Below, in pieces: positions 43,430 to 54,675 of a stretch of 64,000 bases of DNA. This DNA comes from Echinarachnius parma (taxonomy: Eukaryota; Echinodermata; Echinoidea; Clypeasteroida; Echinarachniidae): positions 124,001-188,000 of the forward strand of contig JBAMJV010002924.1 in assembly GCA_037951105.1 (NCBI GenBank), read 5' to 3'. Under the pieces are notes generated by a model that saw only the letters and a list, made by a program, of their open reading frames with translations, was not told the origin of the DNA and searched no databases. Made by a program: the position numbers and the translations under genes. Each line of letters starts with the position of its first letter. Positions within the stretch are counted from its first letter, which is position 1.

Positions 43430-43632
43430 ACTGTCAGCGGTAGTCGATGACACATCATCCCCGGACCCCGATATACTGTATTTGGTGGCTGGAGGAGCGT
43501 TGGTTGTGGTAGTAGGCTGTGGTACAGGTGTTCTCGCCACCCGTCTTGCTGCCATCCGCTGAGGTCTTCCAATATTCTCGCATGTTGCAGCCAACATCGC
43601 CAGTGGGCTCGGCTTCCCGATCTCTGCAGGCT
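43430..43632 (-). pseudogene. isolated exon with Sp box of an Sp-family transcription factor
   Basis: The acceptor TTTCTTTCTCCCTGTAG precedes the exon start at 43632. It encodes EPAEIGKPSPLAMLAATCENIG, which contains the Sp box conserved near the N-terminus of Sp1-Sp9 proteins (SPLAxLAATCxxIG). A basic stretch and a Pro/Thr/Ser-rich region typical of Sp activation domains follow. The frame runs into the transposon at 43429. The three C2H2 zinc fingers expected downstream on the minus strand are absent from the window. It is either a stranded duplicate or an exon whose gene is far away. Confidence 0.65.
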
Positions 43633-43699
43633 CTACAGGGAGAAAGAAAGGGGGGATAATTATTGTTGCCATAATGATAAAAGAATACATTGTATAGCG

Positions 43700-44040
43700 A
43701 TATAAACAAGTAGCGAGGGTTGGGTGGGGGGGGGGGGGGGGGCGCTCCTGATCTAAATCGACCCTCCCTCATGCAGGCCCGTGTCCTGTGTATTGTTTTG
43801 TGTGTATGTTTGTTGCTGGGGTTTTTTTTTTTTGGAGGGGGAATCTTGTTCCTGGCTTGTTAGCCGGTAGTTTTGATGTTGGGGCTTGGAAAAGGATCCA
43901 GGAGCTCCGCCCCCAGGCCTGGTCCCCACCACCTGAAGCGGCCTGCACTTTAATATAGTGCTCGCTTGCAGGTTGAAGCTTCCCCTTTGGAAACTACTGG
44001 ATACGCCACTGACCATGATACAACTTTAATGGCGATTGAG
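43700..44040. other. G-run-containing tract with hAT-like end
   Basis: A G run at 43724-43742 and GATACGCCACTGACC at about 44004 resemble the termini of the CAGTGGCGTA family. The left terminus is not identified. Confidence 0.4.
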
Positions 44041-44047
44041 CGACACA

Positions 44048-44221
44048 CACCAGGGTCCCGTTGCAGAAAGAGATACAATCGATTGTAAGTTACAATTAAT
44101 TGTAAGTCTGGTCATGACTGTTCTGGATGCACGAATCTGATTGGTTGAAACGCTCAGAGTTGCTGACTTACAATCAATCGTAACTTACAATCGATTGTAT
44201 CTCTTTCTGCAACGGGACCCA
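44048..44221. mobile_element. MITE with 45-bp perfect-looking inverted ends
   Basis: GGGTCCCGTTGCAGAAAGAG followed by ATACAATCGATTGTAAGTTA at the left is inverted at the right, around a short core containing GAATCTGATTGGTTGAA. 174 bp and very well matched, suggesting youth. The target duplication is not clear. Confidence 0.88.
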
Positions 44222-44568
44222 GATCACGAATACATTAACAATGTGCTCAAAATAATAAGTCACATAACAAAAGGAAAAAAATGTTTTATTTAGAAAAGAT
44301 GAATTTACAAAGCCACAATATATATTTGTTGCCGTAGATGGCAGCAATCCAATACAAACTGCAAAGGTGATTTAGATTTGTATATACATAACATCATTCA
44401 CAATTTACTTGTCAAATATATAATAAACCGGGTATTTCTAGCGATGTTTAGATCCCACGGAGACGGAGTTATGGTTATGGAGTGATGCACGCCCATATCT
44501 CTCATTTCCAAAACAAAAGAAATATAATTCAGCATGTTTTACAACGTGTAAACATACAAAACAATTTC

Positions 44569-44932
44569 GGGATCTAGTAACTTTGTCATGTTTGTTGACA
44601 TGTGCAAAACGTGATGAGTGATTGATGCAATTTGTTATCGAATATGTCCACTGGGTGTTATGTGCAAATTTCAAGTTAAATGGATGAATTATGGCCGAGT
44701 AATGAGCAAAAATGCAAAGTGGTATTCACTAATTAACTCATTGCACTCACTTTGTACACGGTTTTCGCTGTCCAGTGGATAATTATAATCTGAACACTTC
44801 AATCGTAAATATCTTTTGAACGAAATGGAAATTTGAAAAAACTGATACCTGTCCTGTGCTTTTTTACGAAAACAACAATGTATGAGGGAACCACTAAAAT
44901 TCCAGTTGGATTTTGAGGATTTGGACAATGTT
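44569..44932. mobile_element. AGGGATYTAGTAAC-family MITE, left part
   Basis: Begins GGGATCTAGTAACTTTG and runs collinear with the intact copy at 46254 up to GGACAATGTTA. The expected last 13 bases (TTACTAAGTCCCT) and TTAA reappear at 49162-49178, so a LINE inserted into it. Confidence 0.82.
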
Positions 44933-45779
44933 AGATAGATAGATATAGATAGATAGATAGATATATCGGTATTTATTGAACAAAATTAACAAGACTGTAG
45001 TCCGAAGACTAAAATGCCTTGCGTACATGAACATATGAACATACATGAATAAATAAATTACAACACAATAAAAATATAATTTAACATCAAAATACAACCA
45101 AATGATACATATTTATGAATGCATTTGGCAAGAAAGGCACTAACATTAAAAATGTGATTATTATAATATGCATATTCTCATTTAATTTTAATTTTAATAC
45201 AACAATAACAAAGAACCAATTTACTAATTCGTTACTTACTTTTAAATATATATGTAATACCAACTAAATATTGAATCTAGATGTAAATTAATACAGTACA
45301 TGTATATCTTTTGAAAAATTACAATAATAAGCATCACAAAAAAGCAAAAATAAGAGCATGGAAATTATTTAATTAAAGGATATCAAATCCCACTATCTAT
45401 TTTATATCATATTCCTAACATAAATTAAGTTTATCATACTCAATAACGAGTAGATCTAACAATCAAATGTAATATCAAAAGGGAAGCAATACAGGCAGTG
45501 GCGTAATGATCCAAAACTTTGGGGGGGGGCTTAAAACATTTTTGCGAGGGAGCGAAGGGACTGAGCGGGGGGAGGGTGAGGGAGGGGGGTGTTCCCCCTC
45601 CCACGGTAGTGAGCTTTTGCATTTTTGGACTTGAAACTGTGCAATCTGATGCATACCTAGAAAGGAAATTTTGACTCGACGACATGTACTATAATGTCGG
45701 TAAGTGCGTCATGATTCTACCGACTAGAAAAGAGTTTTTATTTGTTTCATAAAGACAAAAAGCAAAGCGACTGAGCGTG

Positions 45780-46250
45780 GGAGGGGGTGTCCCCCTCCGA
45801 TTTTTTTTGGTGCTATTTTGAACCCCCGTAAGTGATTTGATTATTTTTTTTCAGTGATGGCCGCGAAGCGGGGATTTTTTTGTGGCTATTTTGAACCCCC
45901 GTAAGTGATTTTTGTTCACTTTTTTCACTGCTAGCTGCAAATTTTGTTGCTATTTTGAACCCCCGTAAGTGATTCTTGTTAACATTTTACACTGATAGCC
46001 ACAAAGCGGCGATTTTTTTGTGGCTATTTTGGACCCCCGTAAGTGATTTTTGTTCACTTTTTTCACTGCTAACCGCGAAGCGGCGAATTTTGTTGCTGTT
46101 TTGAACCCCCGTAAGTGATTTTTGTTATCTTTTTTCAGTGATAGCCGCAAAGCGGCGATTTTTTGGGGGGCTATTTTGAACCCCCGTAAGTGATTTTTGT
46201 TCACTTTTTTCACTGCTAGCCGCAAATTTTGTTGCTATTTTTAACCCCCT
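45780..46250. repeat. tandem array, 64-77-bp unit
   Basis: CCCCCGTAAGTGATTTTTG recurs near 45824, 45896, 45960, 46037, 46106 and 46180. CACTTTTTTCACTG, then GCCGCRAAGCGGCGA and GGCTATTTTGAA follow it. The minus-strand lysine/asparagine-rich frame across it is a by-product. The array resumes after the TTAA element at 46646. Confidence 0.88.
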
Positions 46251-46253
46251 TAA

Positions 46254-46641
46254 AGGGATCTAGTAACTTTGTTGAGATGTGCAAAAACTGATGAATGGTT
46301 GATGCAATGTATATTGTTGTTATCTCATATGTCCACAGGGTATTGTGTGAAAATTTCAAGTCAAATGGACAATGTATGGCCAAGTAATGAGCGAAAATGC
46401 AAAGTGATATTGGGTGATATTCACCAACTCACTGCATTCACTTTGTACAGGGATGAAAATCTCGCCCGGAGATTTTCTTATCTGAATACTTCAATCATAC
46501 ATATCTTTGTAATGAAAGGGAAATTTGAAAAACCGAAAGCTGTCCCATGATTTTATTGTTAATACGAATACAACAAGGTATAAAGGAACCACTAGAATTA
46601 AAATTTTATTTTGAGGATTTGGACAATGTTACTAAGTCCCT
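46254..46641. mobile_element. AGGGATYTAGTAAC-family MITE, intact copy
   Basis: 388 bp, termini AGGGATCTAGTAACTTTG and CAATGTTACTAAGTCCCT, TTAA at 46250-46253 and 46642-46645. It interrupts the array unit CCCCCNTAAGTGATTTTTG: the left flank is CCCCC and the right flank GTGATTTTTG, so the empty site can be read directly. Confidence 0.92.
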
Positions 46642-47574
46642 TTAAGTGATTTTTGTTAACTTTTTACACTGAATTGTTTTGCTATTACACTTTTTTCACT
46701 GATACATTTTCACTTGGCAGTCCAAGGGGGGGAGGGGGGGAGGGGGTGAAACCCCATAACCCCCCCCCCCCCCCCCCCCTCCGTAGATCCGCCACTGATT
46801 ATGTCAAGGTGCATTTTCCCGTCTGGTGCTAATATGTTCGTCTGAGTAATTGATCTTTGTGAAGATTAAATAGTTTACAGACGATGTAGCAAGCTGACCT
46901 TCCTGCCCAATATCGTCTAACCATAATTTGCATATATCCAAATTATCCCCCCAAAAAACACACACAAAAAAGCGTCATTTGTGGCTGTCGGCTGTGTGAC
47001 AATTTCGTAAATGAAGCATAATGATATACATTATAACATACAAAAAATTCCGGGGGTGCTGCAGCACCCCCAGCACCCCCGCTTCCCAGGGCCATGGCTA
47101 TAAGCACAGTACTATAAGTGCGTAATGATTCTACCGACCGGAAAAGAGTTTGTATTTGTTTCATAAAGAAAAATCGAATATGCACCCCCAAAATAATGAT
47201 AGCAAAGTGACATATTATACAGTTCAACAGTGTATCAATAGCCGTATTATGTATGATACAAAAATACGAACAAAGAATTCCAGACGTATACAAGACTTAT
47301 TCCCGAGAGAGTGGAGCGACCGAGAGGGGGAGAAGGGTGGTATTGGGTCCGTCCGTGCACGGTAAGGGTGATTTTGCAATGTTTTACTTGAAATTATGCA
47401 ATCTGGTGCATACTTAGGGCGGAAATTTGAATTGACATGAAGTAAAATATGTCTTAAAAATACACTTTTTATTCAATCACTGGTATCGAATTAGATATAC
47501 GCCATGATTGAAATTTTATTTGGGGGGGCTAGCGCCCCCCCAAGCCCCCCCACCAGTACGCCAGTGAATACAGG

Positions 47575-48485
47575 GTATAAAGATTGAGTAATAAAACAAG
47601 TCTTAATTCATATTATAATCCTAACACAAATTAAATTTATCGTATTCCATTTATACAAAGTACATTATTACAAACTATGTTTAATTAAAATTGAGTAATT
47701 CAAATTGGTTAACTTGTATTATATTCTTAACAGAAATTAAATTTAACATTCAATAGCAAATCCAAAGTGTCATCAATTAAAATTGAATAATTAACTTAAT
47801 TTTATATTACATGTACAATATATCCTGAACATAAATTAATTTTTATCATATTCAATAACAAATACAAGGTATAATAATACAAAGTATCTTCATATGTAAA
47901 TGAGAAATTAAATAATTTTATTATGATTGTTTTCAATAACAGATCATACAAAGTAAAAATACAAAGTATTTTCAATTAAAAATGAGACTTGATTAAAAAC
48001 GTTCTTATGTAATATGATATAAAAGGAGGCAATACAAAGTATCTTTAAAAAGATTGAGTAATTAAACGAATTTTAATTTTTGTTATATTCCTAACCCAAA
48101 TTAAATTTATCGCATTCCATTTATACAAAGTACATTATACAAAGTGTCTATAATTAAAGTTGATAATTAACAAGTTTTAATTTGTATTAAATTCTTAACA
48201 CAAATTGAATTTAACATTCAATAACTACAAAGTCCATTATTACAAAGTATCTTCAATTGAAATTGAATAATTGACTAAGTTTCATTTTTATATAATATCC
48301 TTAACATGAATTAAATTGATCTTATTTACTAACAAACACAAGGATCATTACCAGTTTACAAAGTATTTTCAATTAAAAATTGAGATTTAATTGAATGCAT
48401 CTTTATTTTATAATATATTCTTTTAACATTTATAAATTAAATTGATCATATCAATAACAGATAAATCTAATGATTAAATGTGATA
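47575..48485 (-). repeat. AT-rich tandem repeats in the LINE 3' UTR
   Basis: Blocks such as ACAAATTAAATTTATCGTATTC, ATACAAAGTATCTTC and TTAATTAAAATTGAGTAAT recur about every 110-130 bp, roughly seven times, with heavy drift. Confidence 0.7.
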
Positions 48486-49161
48486 TTAAAAAGTACATTC
48501 ATTGAGTAATCGAATGAGAGATGGAATCGAGGATTGCCTATAACGCTGGGTCCGAGTCTGAGGCATATGGAGGATTTGAGAATTCCGTAAATTTAGACCG
48601 GTTAAATCAAATCGAGTTTGGGGCAATAAATGGCGATGACGATCAGAAAGCAAAAGAGACTTAGCAAATTGGGTTAAAATTAGAGTGCGACGATCACAAA
48701 GGGTTTCGAGGTTGAACCTTTGTAAAAGAACACGGTATGAGTCAGACTCGGGCCAACAAATCATTTTGAGGGCTCTCCTTTGAACACGTTCAATTTGATC
48801 ACTTTGACTAACAGTAAGACCAGAGCTCCAAACAGGGGCAGCAAACTCCAACAGTGGTCGTATATACATGGTCAAAATTAACACTAAATCAAGAGTTTTA
48901 AATCCATTTCTTTTCAACTTACAGAGAATAAACAAACGCCGAGAAGCATTACTGACCATCCGCTTTACCTGTTGGTCCCACTTTAAATCATTTTGGATAA
49001 TAACCCCAAGAAGTTTAATTGAATTAACAACTTCAAGAGGGGAACCATTAATCATAAGTTGCAAAGGAGGAGGAGGCTGTTTAAAAAAGGAAATCTGCAT
49101 CAATTTACACTTTTCATCTTTTAAATTCATATCATTTAATAAACACCAATCAGAAAGCATA
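48486..49161 (-). pseudogene. LINE reverse transcriptase C-terminal region
   Basis: An open frame of about 225 residues starting inside the domain: LSDWCLLNDMNLKDEKCKLM, IKLLGVIIQNDLKWDQQV, FILCKLKRNG, YIRPLLEFAAPVWSSGLT, IERVQRRALKMI and L.TLCDRR. These are the thumb and C-terminal motifs of CR1/L2-like or related LINEs. The catalytic part is missing. The apparent Met at 49187 comes from the neighbouring MITE end, not from the LINE. Confidence 0.85.
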
Positions 49162-49230
49162 TTACTAAGTCCCTTTAAAAAATTCAAATTACCTATGTTT
49201 GTACCATTGTTTAAATGGTTTTATTATTAA

Positions 49231-49790
49231 AGGGATACTAAGTTTTGGTATAGAGGGCGGTACAAAAAATACATATTTTTTAGATAATGCAAAACTGAGT
49301 GTCAAATTTGAAAGAACATACCATTTTGATGACAGAATAACCTTTAATCAAAATCGGTTCCGAAATGGCTGAAATATCCATTAACATAACCATTTGTAAT
49401 TGTTGTGGGGCCCCATTTTTATTCGATCATTTTGAACCAGCCGTTAATTTTTTGTTATAAATACTTCCTCTTTTCAAAAATTTACTTAACGAGGTTTTTA
49501 AATAGTTGCTGATATGATTATCTCTCTCTAATCACTATCTCAACAAAGAACAATGAACAATATTTTATTTTAAATGGTTGAAACCAATGAGTTTTTAGAA
49601 AGCGACCTCATGAGTTTTAACGGCTCCTTTTTTTAATGATAACGGGCTTTTTACTTGGTCATTTATACTTTTGTGTTCCTTTCGAGCATGGTAGAGTTAT
49701 ACATGTTAGTTTGTAATGTAACGGTGCAGGTTTTGGTTACTAAAATACAGTTTGACCAAAACTGTAGGCCTACTCTCTATACCAAAACTC
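49231..49790. mobile_element. AGGG..AGTTTTGGTA family MITE, copy 2
   Basis: Begins AGGGATACTAAGTTTTGGTA after TTAA (49227-49230). It reads collinear, in inverse, with 35816-36348 (GAGGGCG, AACCGATTTTG-type core, GAACCAGCCGTTAA). It ends around CTATACCAAAACTCAAAC, where the right TTAA is lost. Confidence 0.8.
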
Positions 49791-50490
49791 AAACACATTT
49801 TTGAAAAATGAGGGATGAACGACTTTAGATTTAAATGTTGAACCCTAGGCTTGAATTCCGGCTTATAAAGATCACTCTGAAAGCATTTTTTTTTTTCACA
49901 AAAAAAGAAAGAAGTAACGAGAATACATTTCAAACGAATCCTTTTTCAGACTTAAAATACACACACGAAATGTGTTGTGTGGTCTTCACAAAAAGGTACC
50001 CTATGATTTGTCACATTTATATAATGTTTTCCCCGTTTTCCTCTTTTCCGCGAACATAGACATGAAACTGAGAGATGCAATATCAATGGTGTATATATTT
50101 TGTTTGTTGTTTTGTCGTTATTTTTTGTTGTCAATTCAAATGGAGTATTATGATAAAAATAACACAATTGAATAGTAATTTATCACCTTTATCTTCTTAA
50201 TTTATATATAGCCTACGTCGTCGTCATCATCATCATCATCATCATCGTCATCAATCAGTATCATCATCATCATTTTCATCACCACACCATCATTATTATT
50301 CACCTTAATTCACCAGAGTCTATCATCGTTGGTGGTATTGTTTGTGTTTGATAGATGACACCAATATTAATAAATTCCGAATCGATGATGATAATTATTA
50401 ACAATAATTCACCATTGAAACTTTTATAGACAATCAAATCAATTATAATTATTATGTACAGTATATTCAGTATCAATCACGTAGCGCTAT
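49791..50490. other. intergenic tract with ATC microsatellite
   Basis: CATCATCATC repeat at 50222-50285. Otherwise no exon or element recognised. Confidence 0.6.
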
Positions 50491-50499
50491 ATAACTTCT

Positions 50500-50880
50500 A
50501 AGTACATCCTGCGGCTTCGATCGCTCCTGTTGTTGCGTGGCAACCGAGCTAGGCGTGACTATGGCACGCCACTCGCTTGTATCAGTCGTACGTTGAAGTG
50601 GCTCATAGTGCGACGTGTGAATGATGCGAACGCCGATTCTCGGTACTATTGTGCATTGTGGCTTACCATAGGGGCTTATTATTGTGAAGAAACCTAAGCG
50701 AGTCTAGTCGAGTGTTGGACTGTTGCGAAAACTTTGGTGAACTTGCTGCAAATGGGCTAAAAAACTCATCCTTTTGCTCAATATTAGATAATGATGATGC
50801 ATACACGTTATTGAAGAACCAAGATGATTCAACAGTGGGGTTCAGTGACATTTATCCATGTTTATGCCATTGAATTTGGG
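50500..50880 (+). promoter_or_regulatory. CpG-richer block, candidate promoter and untranslated first exon
   Basis: 50500-50660 is clearly richer in CpG than its surroundings and contains GTTGCGTGGCAAC, an inverted GTTGC/GCAAC pair like an imperfect RFX X-box. A GGGGTAAGT donor sits at 50878-50886, and the next acceptor on this strand is TTTTCAG at 52520, in front of the first coding exon. The link to that gene is an inference from position. No TATA box is evident. Confidence 0.4.
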
Positions 50881-50881
50881 G

Positions 50882-51572
50882 TAAGTTAGGCGTATTTTTT
50901 TGTTTTGTTTTACTTTTACCGACAGTGGAGTGACGCTCGAAATTGAACTTCCTACGGTGTGGTGACAACTTACTGCCCCGCTCGTCCCCGGTACAGAAGA
51001 AGGAGCGACCGCTGTCATATGGCCACATTGCAATATTGTGAATTTTCAATAACTTTTTATTTAATTTAACGAATGACAACATTTAAATTCTTACAATCAT
51101 TTGTTCTTATTATATTCTGCTGTGAGTCATTACTTGGAATAGGAAGCAGGATTGGTTGAATAGCAATTATCTGCTGAATTCTGAAATTTGTAAACTTTTA
51201 CGGTTCTGTTGTCTTGACTTTGTCTTTGTTGTCGTTGACTGAAGTCTGAACGAAGTCTCGAAGACAGAAAGTAGAAACTGGAATTTGAAAATGAACGTGT
51301 GTAACATGAAGGTTTGACTTTAGTTTGAGGTGAGAGCTAAATCATAAAAAGAATCAACTCGAAGAACGGAAATTATATGATTATTTTTTTAAATTCACCA
51401 ATTTGGCAATTGAGACCGATAATATAAAATGTAAACTAAAAATGTTTTTGCCGTGCCTGTCTGTGCATGTATTGTTGACATTATAAATTATAACTTTTAT
51501 TTGAAGCAAGTTAAATCATAGTTGCGTTGCAAGCTAGATTGATAAATCTATCCTCTTCAGCGCCTCTTACAT
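50882..51572 (+). other. AT-rich tract, nothing recognised
   Basis: Presumed first intron of the downstream gene. No element seen. Confidence 0.5.
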
Positions 51573-51576
51573 TTAA

Positions 51577-51651
51577 CCCCTTGACTACGGGAACTGGGTG
51601 GGTTTTGTACAAAGTCTATAATGGAGATTTCAGAATCTCGAAGGCAATGGG
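51577..51651. mobile_element. 75-bp TTAA-flanked mini-element
   Basis: CCCCTTGACTACGGGA at the left and TCTCGAAGGCAATGGG at the right are imperfect inverse matches, with TTAA at 51573-51576 and 51652-51655. Confidence 0.65.
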
Positions 51652-51664
51652 TTAACGTACTGTC

Positions 51665-52420
51665 TATTCATTTCATTTTATTCCGTCCCACAGAAAAGGG
51701 GAAAATTAATTTGGCAATTTGCTAATATAAATATACATGATAAAAAACATTTAAATTTACAAAACAAAGTCAATAGATATGACTAGCCTATACATAAAAT
51801 CTACATACATAAATCTACATTATTACATACAAAACAAATACTACTAGCAGTGAACCCCGAAACAAAATTTCATTAAATTACAGGTATTATTGCACTGCCA
51901 CAAAGGAGTGAAAATATTTCAAGAGGAAAGAAAGATAGAAGAAGAATAAAGAAGTATGATAGAAGAAGAATAAAGATTTACAATAATAGTACTAAATAAA
52001 ATAGTACATAGTAATGCAGTGGAGCCTATACTGTCGGCCCTTTCTAACGATAGATTTGATGATAGACACACGTCGTGCTGTTATTCGGAGAGAAAAGTAA
52101 CTTTGACAAGCCAACGAACAGGTGAAAAAAACGAGGTTAAAAGACCTATCCCAATAAATTTTGGGGCATACCGACCCTCATCGAGAAACAAACTAACCAA
52201 TTTGATGGTCTCTAATTTATGTCTGAACTCTCTCTGAAGTTGATATTTCCAGCTGTTTTTCCTAGCTTTCCTCCATCTACTGCTCCATTTTGAAATGTTT
52301 GTTAGTGCGCCATGCATGCCTGATCCATACGTAAACGCACTGTAAATGACAATATTACAGTGACCAGTATGGTCATGGACTGTACTCGCCCGGCATGCCC
52401 AAAAAGATATCAAAATGGCG
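51665..52420 (-). mobile_element. possible LINE 3' end
   Basis: On the minus strand, GGGACGGAATAAAATGAAATG at about 51670 looks like a retrotransposon 3' terminus. The frame 52413-52081 (RKNSWKYQLQREFRHKL..VKLVSLFLDEGRY-like text) could be its coding end. No diagnostic reverse transcriptase motif remains, so this is tentative. Confidence 0.35.
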
Positions 52421-52520
52421 CAGCAGATGGAAGAAAGCTCGGCAAAACAGATTGAATTAACATCTTGAGAGGTACATTAAATCAAACATTCATTCTTCTT
52501 CTTATCTTTATAATTTTCAG

Positions 52521-52736
52521 AGTGTGAACTAGTAGCCTACAGTTAACTACAGAGGAACAGTCACACAGTATCAGTGAGTAAGGAGGGCATGGCAGCTCAT
52601 GTAAAAGTGGACGAGACGTCATGTGGTCCATTCTGCCAGCACCCCTACTGCTGGTACTCAAACCGCCGTGTGGAGAGGGGGCTCCCGCTAAGGAGCAACA
52701 GCGAGGGTGGTGATGATAATGCTGGTTTCAATGAAG
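52521..52736 (+). CDS. unrecognised Pro/Ser-rich protein gene, first coding exon
   Basis: The acceptor TTTTCAG ends at 52520 and the donor GTAAGT starts at 52737. The first ATG in the open frame is at 52589, giving 49 codons plus one base (phase 1). The sequence has a compact Cys cluster, CGPFCQHPYCWYSNRR (C-x3-C-x4-C), followed by an acidic and Gly/Asn stretch. I do not recognise the family. The region 52521-52588 is 5' UTR. The next exon joins in phase 1 at 53110. Confidence 0.75.
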
Positions 52737-53109
52737 GTAAGTTGATATTTTTAAGCCTTTCCTATTTTTTCTACAAAATTTCTAGTCAGGAAAAATCAAG
52801 ATCTGCAAAAGAGTTGTCTTAATTTTTGTTACCGAAAACCGGGGTGACTTTGGCCACTTTTTGAGCAGGATGTATTTTCATTAGGTCTCACTCTTTGGAA
52901 CTAATTTTTGTTCTAAAAAGTGATGCGCTTGATGAAAATACATTTATCTCAAAGAGTTGCAAAAGCGATTTCATCAAGATATGGATCTATAGACTGAATT
53001 TTCTTTTTCTCTCTAGTTCTTTTCAACTGGTGTATTATTGACAGTGAGTTTGTATTATATGGGTATCATTTGTATGACATTTTTATAATTTTCTTTTTGT
53101 CCTCATCAG

Positions 53110-53287
53110 GAGAGTTACCAACTCTGAAGGTCCTGAATCTGCTGGAAGACTATGGCTCCGACCCTGGAGATCGCTATCCCTCTCCGACTCATCGCCCCTC
53201 GCATCATGCCCGGCGCAGGTCCAATGGTGATGCGGAAAACAACGAGAGGAGCCTTTCTGCTCCGGTTGCCAGGTTGACACCTGATGG
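53110..53287 (+). CDS. unrecognised gene, coding exon 2
   Basis: The acceptor CTCATCAG ends at 53109 and the donor GTATGT starts at 53288. The exon enters in phase 1 and leaves in phase 2. It encodes GELPTLKVLNLLEDYGSDPG, probably a short helix, followed by a His/Arg/Ser-rich basic stretch (HRPSHHARRRSN) and RSLSAPVARLTPDG. It looks like a linear-motif-rich, mostly disordered segment. Confidence 0.82.
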
Positions 53288-53586
53288 GTATGTTCCATTT
53301 GATTGAATCTAAATTAATTGTGTAACTTTATGAATTATCATTACAAGTGGGCAATTTCAGCGTTTCAGACATTACAAATCAGAGAATTTGTCAAGATATT
53401 TGTCAAGATTTGATTTCATAGCAGTGGCCAAGGTAAATACACTTCATATTTCAGAACATTTGTTTTTTCATCATTCATAATATGCACAACTAATATATTC
53501 CACAAAATATGTGCCGTCATAGACATGACATAATTTGGCAAAAAATTAAGGCGCGACGGCAGACACCATCACACCAGACACCTCAG

Positions 53587-54150
53587 GTTGCGCCCCCCCC
53601 CCCCCCCCCCCCCCCAACACCCAACCTGTCTACCCTTGCCCAATCAGACATCTCTTTATCTTGTTGATGATTTAGTCTCTTTCATTTCTTTACTTTGTTT
53701 TTTTTGTTTTGTTTAAAAAAAATGTTGTCGCCCTCAACAGAAGTTGGCTGACATCCACAGAAAACTGAGCCCCACACACCTAAATTGGACCCCTACCATA
53801 TCTACTCCCAACAGGGGCCCCAGGGTGGCCCCTGCCCCAAACACAGGCCTCAAGCAAGTCTGCCTCTGCCTGCTCAGACATCTATTTATTTTATTTATTT
53901 GTTAATCTTTCTTGTTCATTAAATATCATTTTTAGTCCACATTATCACTGCATTTATTCTGATTTGTTTTAATTGTATAAATTGTACGTATCATTACAGT
54001 ATCCCACATGTGTTAGCAGACATTCCCCTGAAGATCAAACAGCTACCCCTCACCAGACACCAATCTACTCCCGGCAGGGGCCCCAGGGTGACCCCCCGCA
54101 CTCTACAGACGCCTCCAACAAGTCTGCTCCGGCCCGCTCAGACAACTATT
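53587..54150 (+). pseudogene. decayed tandem copies of coding exon 3
   Basis: The TCTACTCCC..CAGGGGCCCCAGGGTG block of exon 3 (54432) also occurs at 53801 and 54064. Exon-side text (CTCACCAGACACC, CAAGTCTGC, GCTCAGACA) and intron-side text (TTTATTTGTTAATCTTTCTTG) are copied along with it. The copy at 54000 has a good acceptor but meets a stop after about 50 codons and has no donor. A further fragment ending CAATCAGACATC lies at about 53640, beside a C run. Confidence 0.85.
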
Positions 54151-54366
54151 TGATATGTTTATTTGTTAATCTTTCTTGTATTTTTCATCTACAATATCAC
54201 TGCCGTCTCTGTATGTTGTTTCATTCTGAATTTTATGTTTATTTTCTTAATTGTACATATCATTACAGTATACCACAGTGTTTTATATCACTGCCATCTC
54301 TGTATATATGTTGTTTCATTCTGAATTTTATATAAATTTTTATTATTATTTTTCAAATCATTACAG

Positions 54367-54675
54367 TATCCAACAGGTGTTAGCAGGCATCCCCCAGAAG
54401 ACCTCCCCGCACACCCCTCACCAGACACCAATCTACTCCCGGCAGGGGCCCCAGGGTGCCCCCATACCTTCGACTCGCGCCTCCAACAAGTCTGCCCCAG
54501 CCCGCTCGGCACCCATCGCCTGCCTCGACCTGGGGTCAAGGGTCAAGAAGGTTGACATGAGGGACGTGCTGGATCTGGGTCAGGTCAAACGCCAGGGGGT
54601 CATCCCCAGCGGGAACAAGGTCTACGTTTGGGTGCCGTCGGGAAAGGATGACTTAGCCAAATCTCCACGTACCAA
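54367..54675 (+). CDS. unrecognised gene, coding exon 3
   Basis: The acceptor ATTACAG ends at 54366 and the donor GTGAGT starts at 54676. Enters in phase 2 and leaves in phase 2. About 103 residues: IQQVLAGIPQKT, a Pro/Ser/Thr-rich linker, then a more ordered-looking block, IACLDLGSRVKKVDMRDVLD, LGQVKRQGVIPSGNKVYVWV and PSGKDD. That last block, with alternating hydrophobic residues, is the best candidate for a folded motif in this gene. Confidence 0.88.

Larger units (their letters stand above)
45496..47566. mobile_element. 2.1-kb hAT-type composite with exact 8-bp target duplication
   Basis: Starts CAGTGGCGTAATGATCC and ends CCACCAGTACGCCAGTG. The duplication AATACAGG lies at 45488-45495 and 47567-47574. 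Removing it restores AGCAATACAGGGTATAAAG, which fits the surrounding repeat text. Inside are G/C runs, a tandem array (45780-46250 and beyond), a TTAA element and an internal CGTAGATCCGCCACTG end at 46797. No transposase frame. Confidence 0.9.
44933..49161 (-). mobile_element. LINE inserted in the MITE, with its own nested hAT insertion
   Basis: Minus strand: reverse transcriptase C-terminal region (49161-48486), a long AT-rich 3' UTR (48485-47567 continued at 45495-44950), an AATAAA-containing end and a (TATC)n tail at 44933-44965. The UTR is split by the 45496-47566 hAT element. The 5' end is truncated at the MITE junction. Confidence 0.78.

Noticed and set aside
45950..46225. Lys/Asn-rich repeated protein on the minus strand
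   Set aside because: It is the tandem array CCCCCGTAAGTGATT read in one frame. The other copies shift frame.
53999..54150. Alternative coding exon with good acceptor
   Set aside because: It is a tandem relic of exon 3: it meets a stop and lacks a donor.
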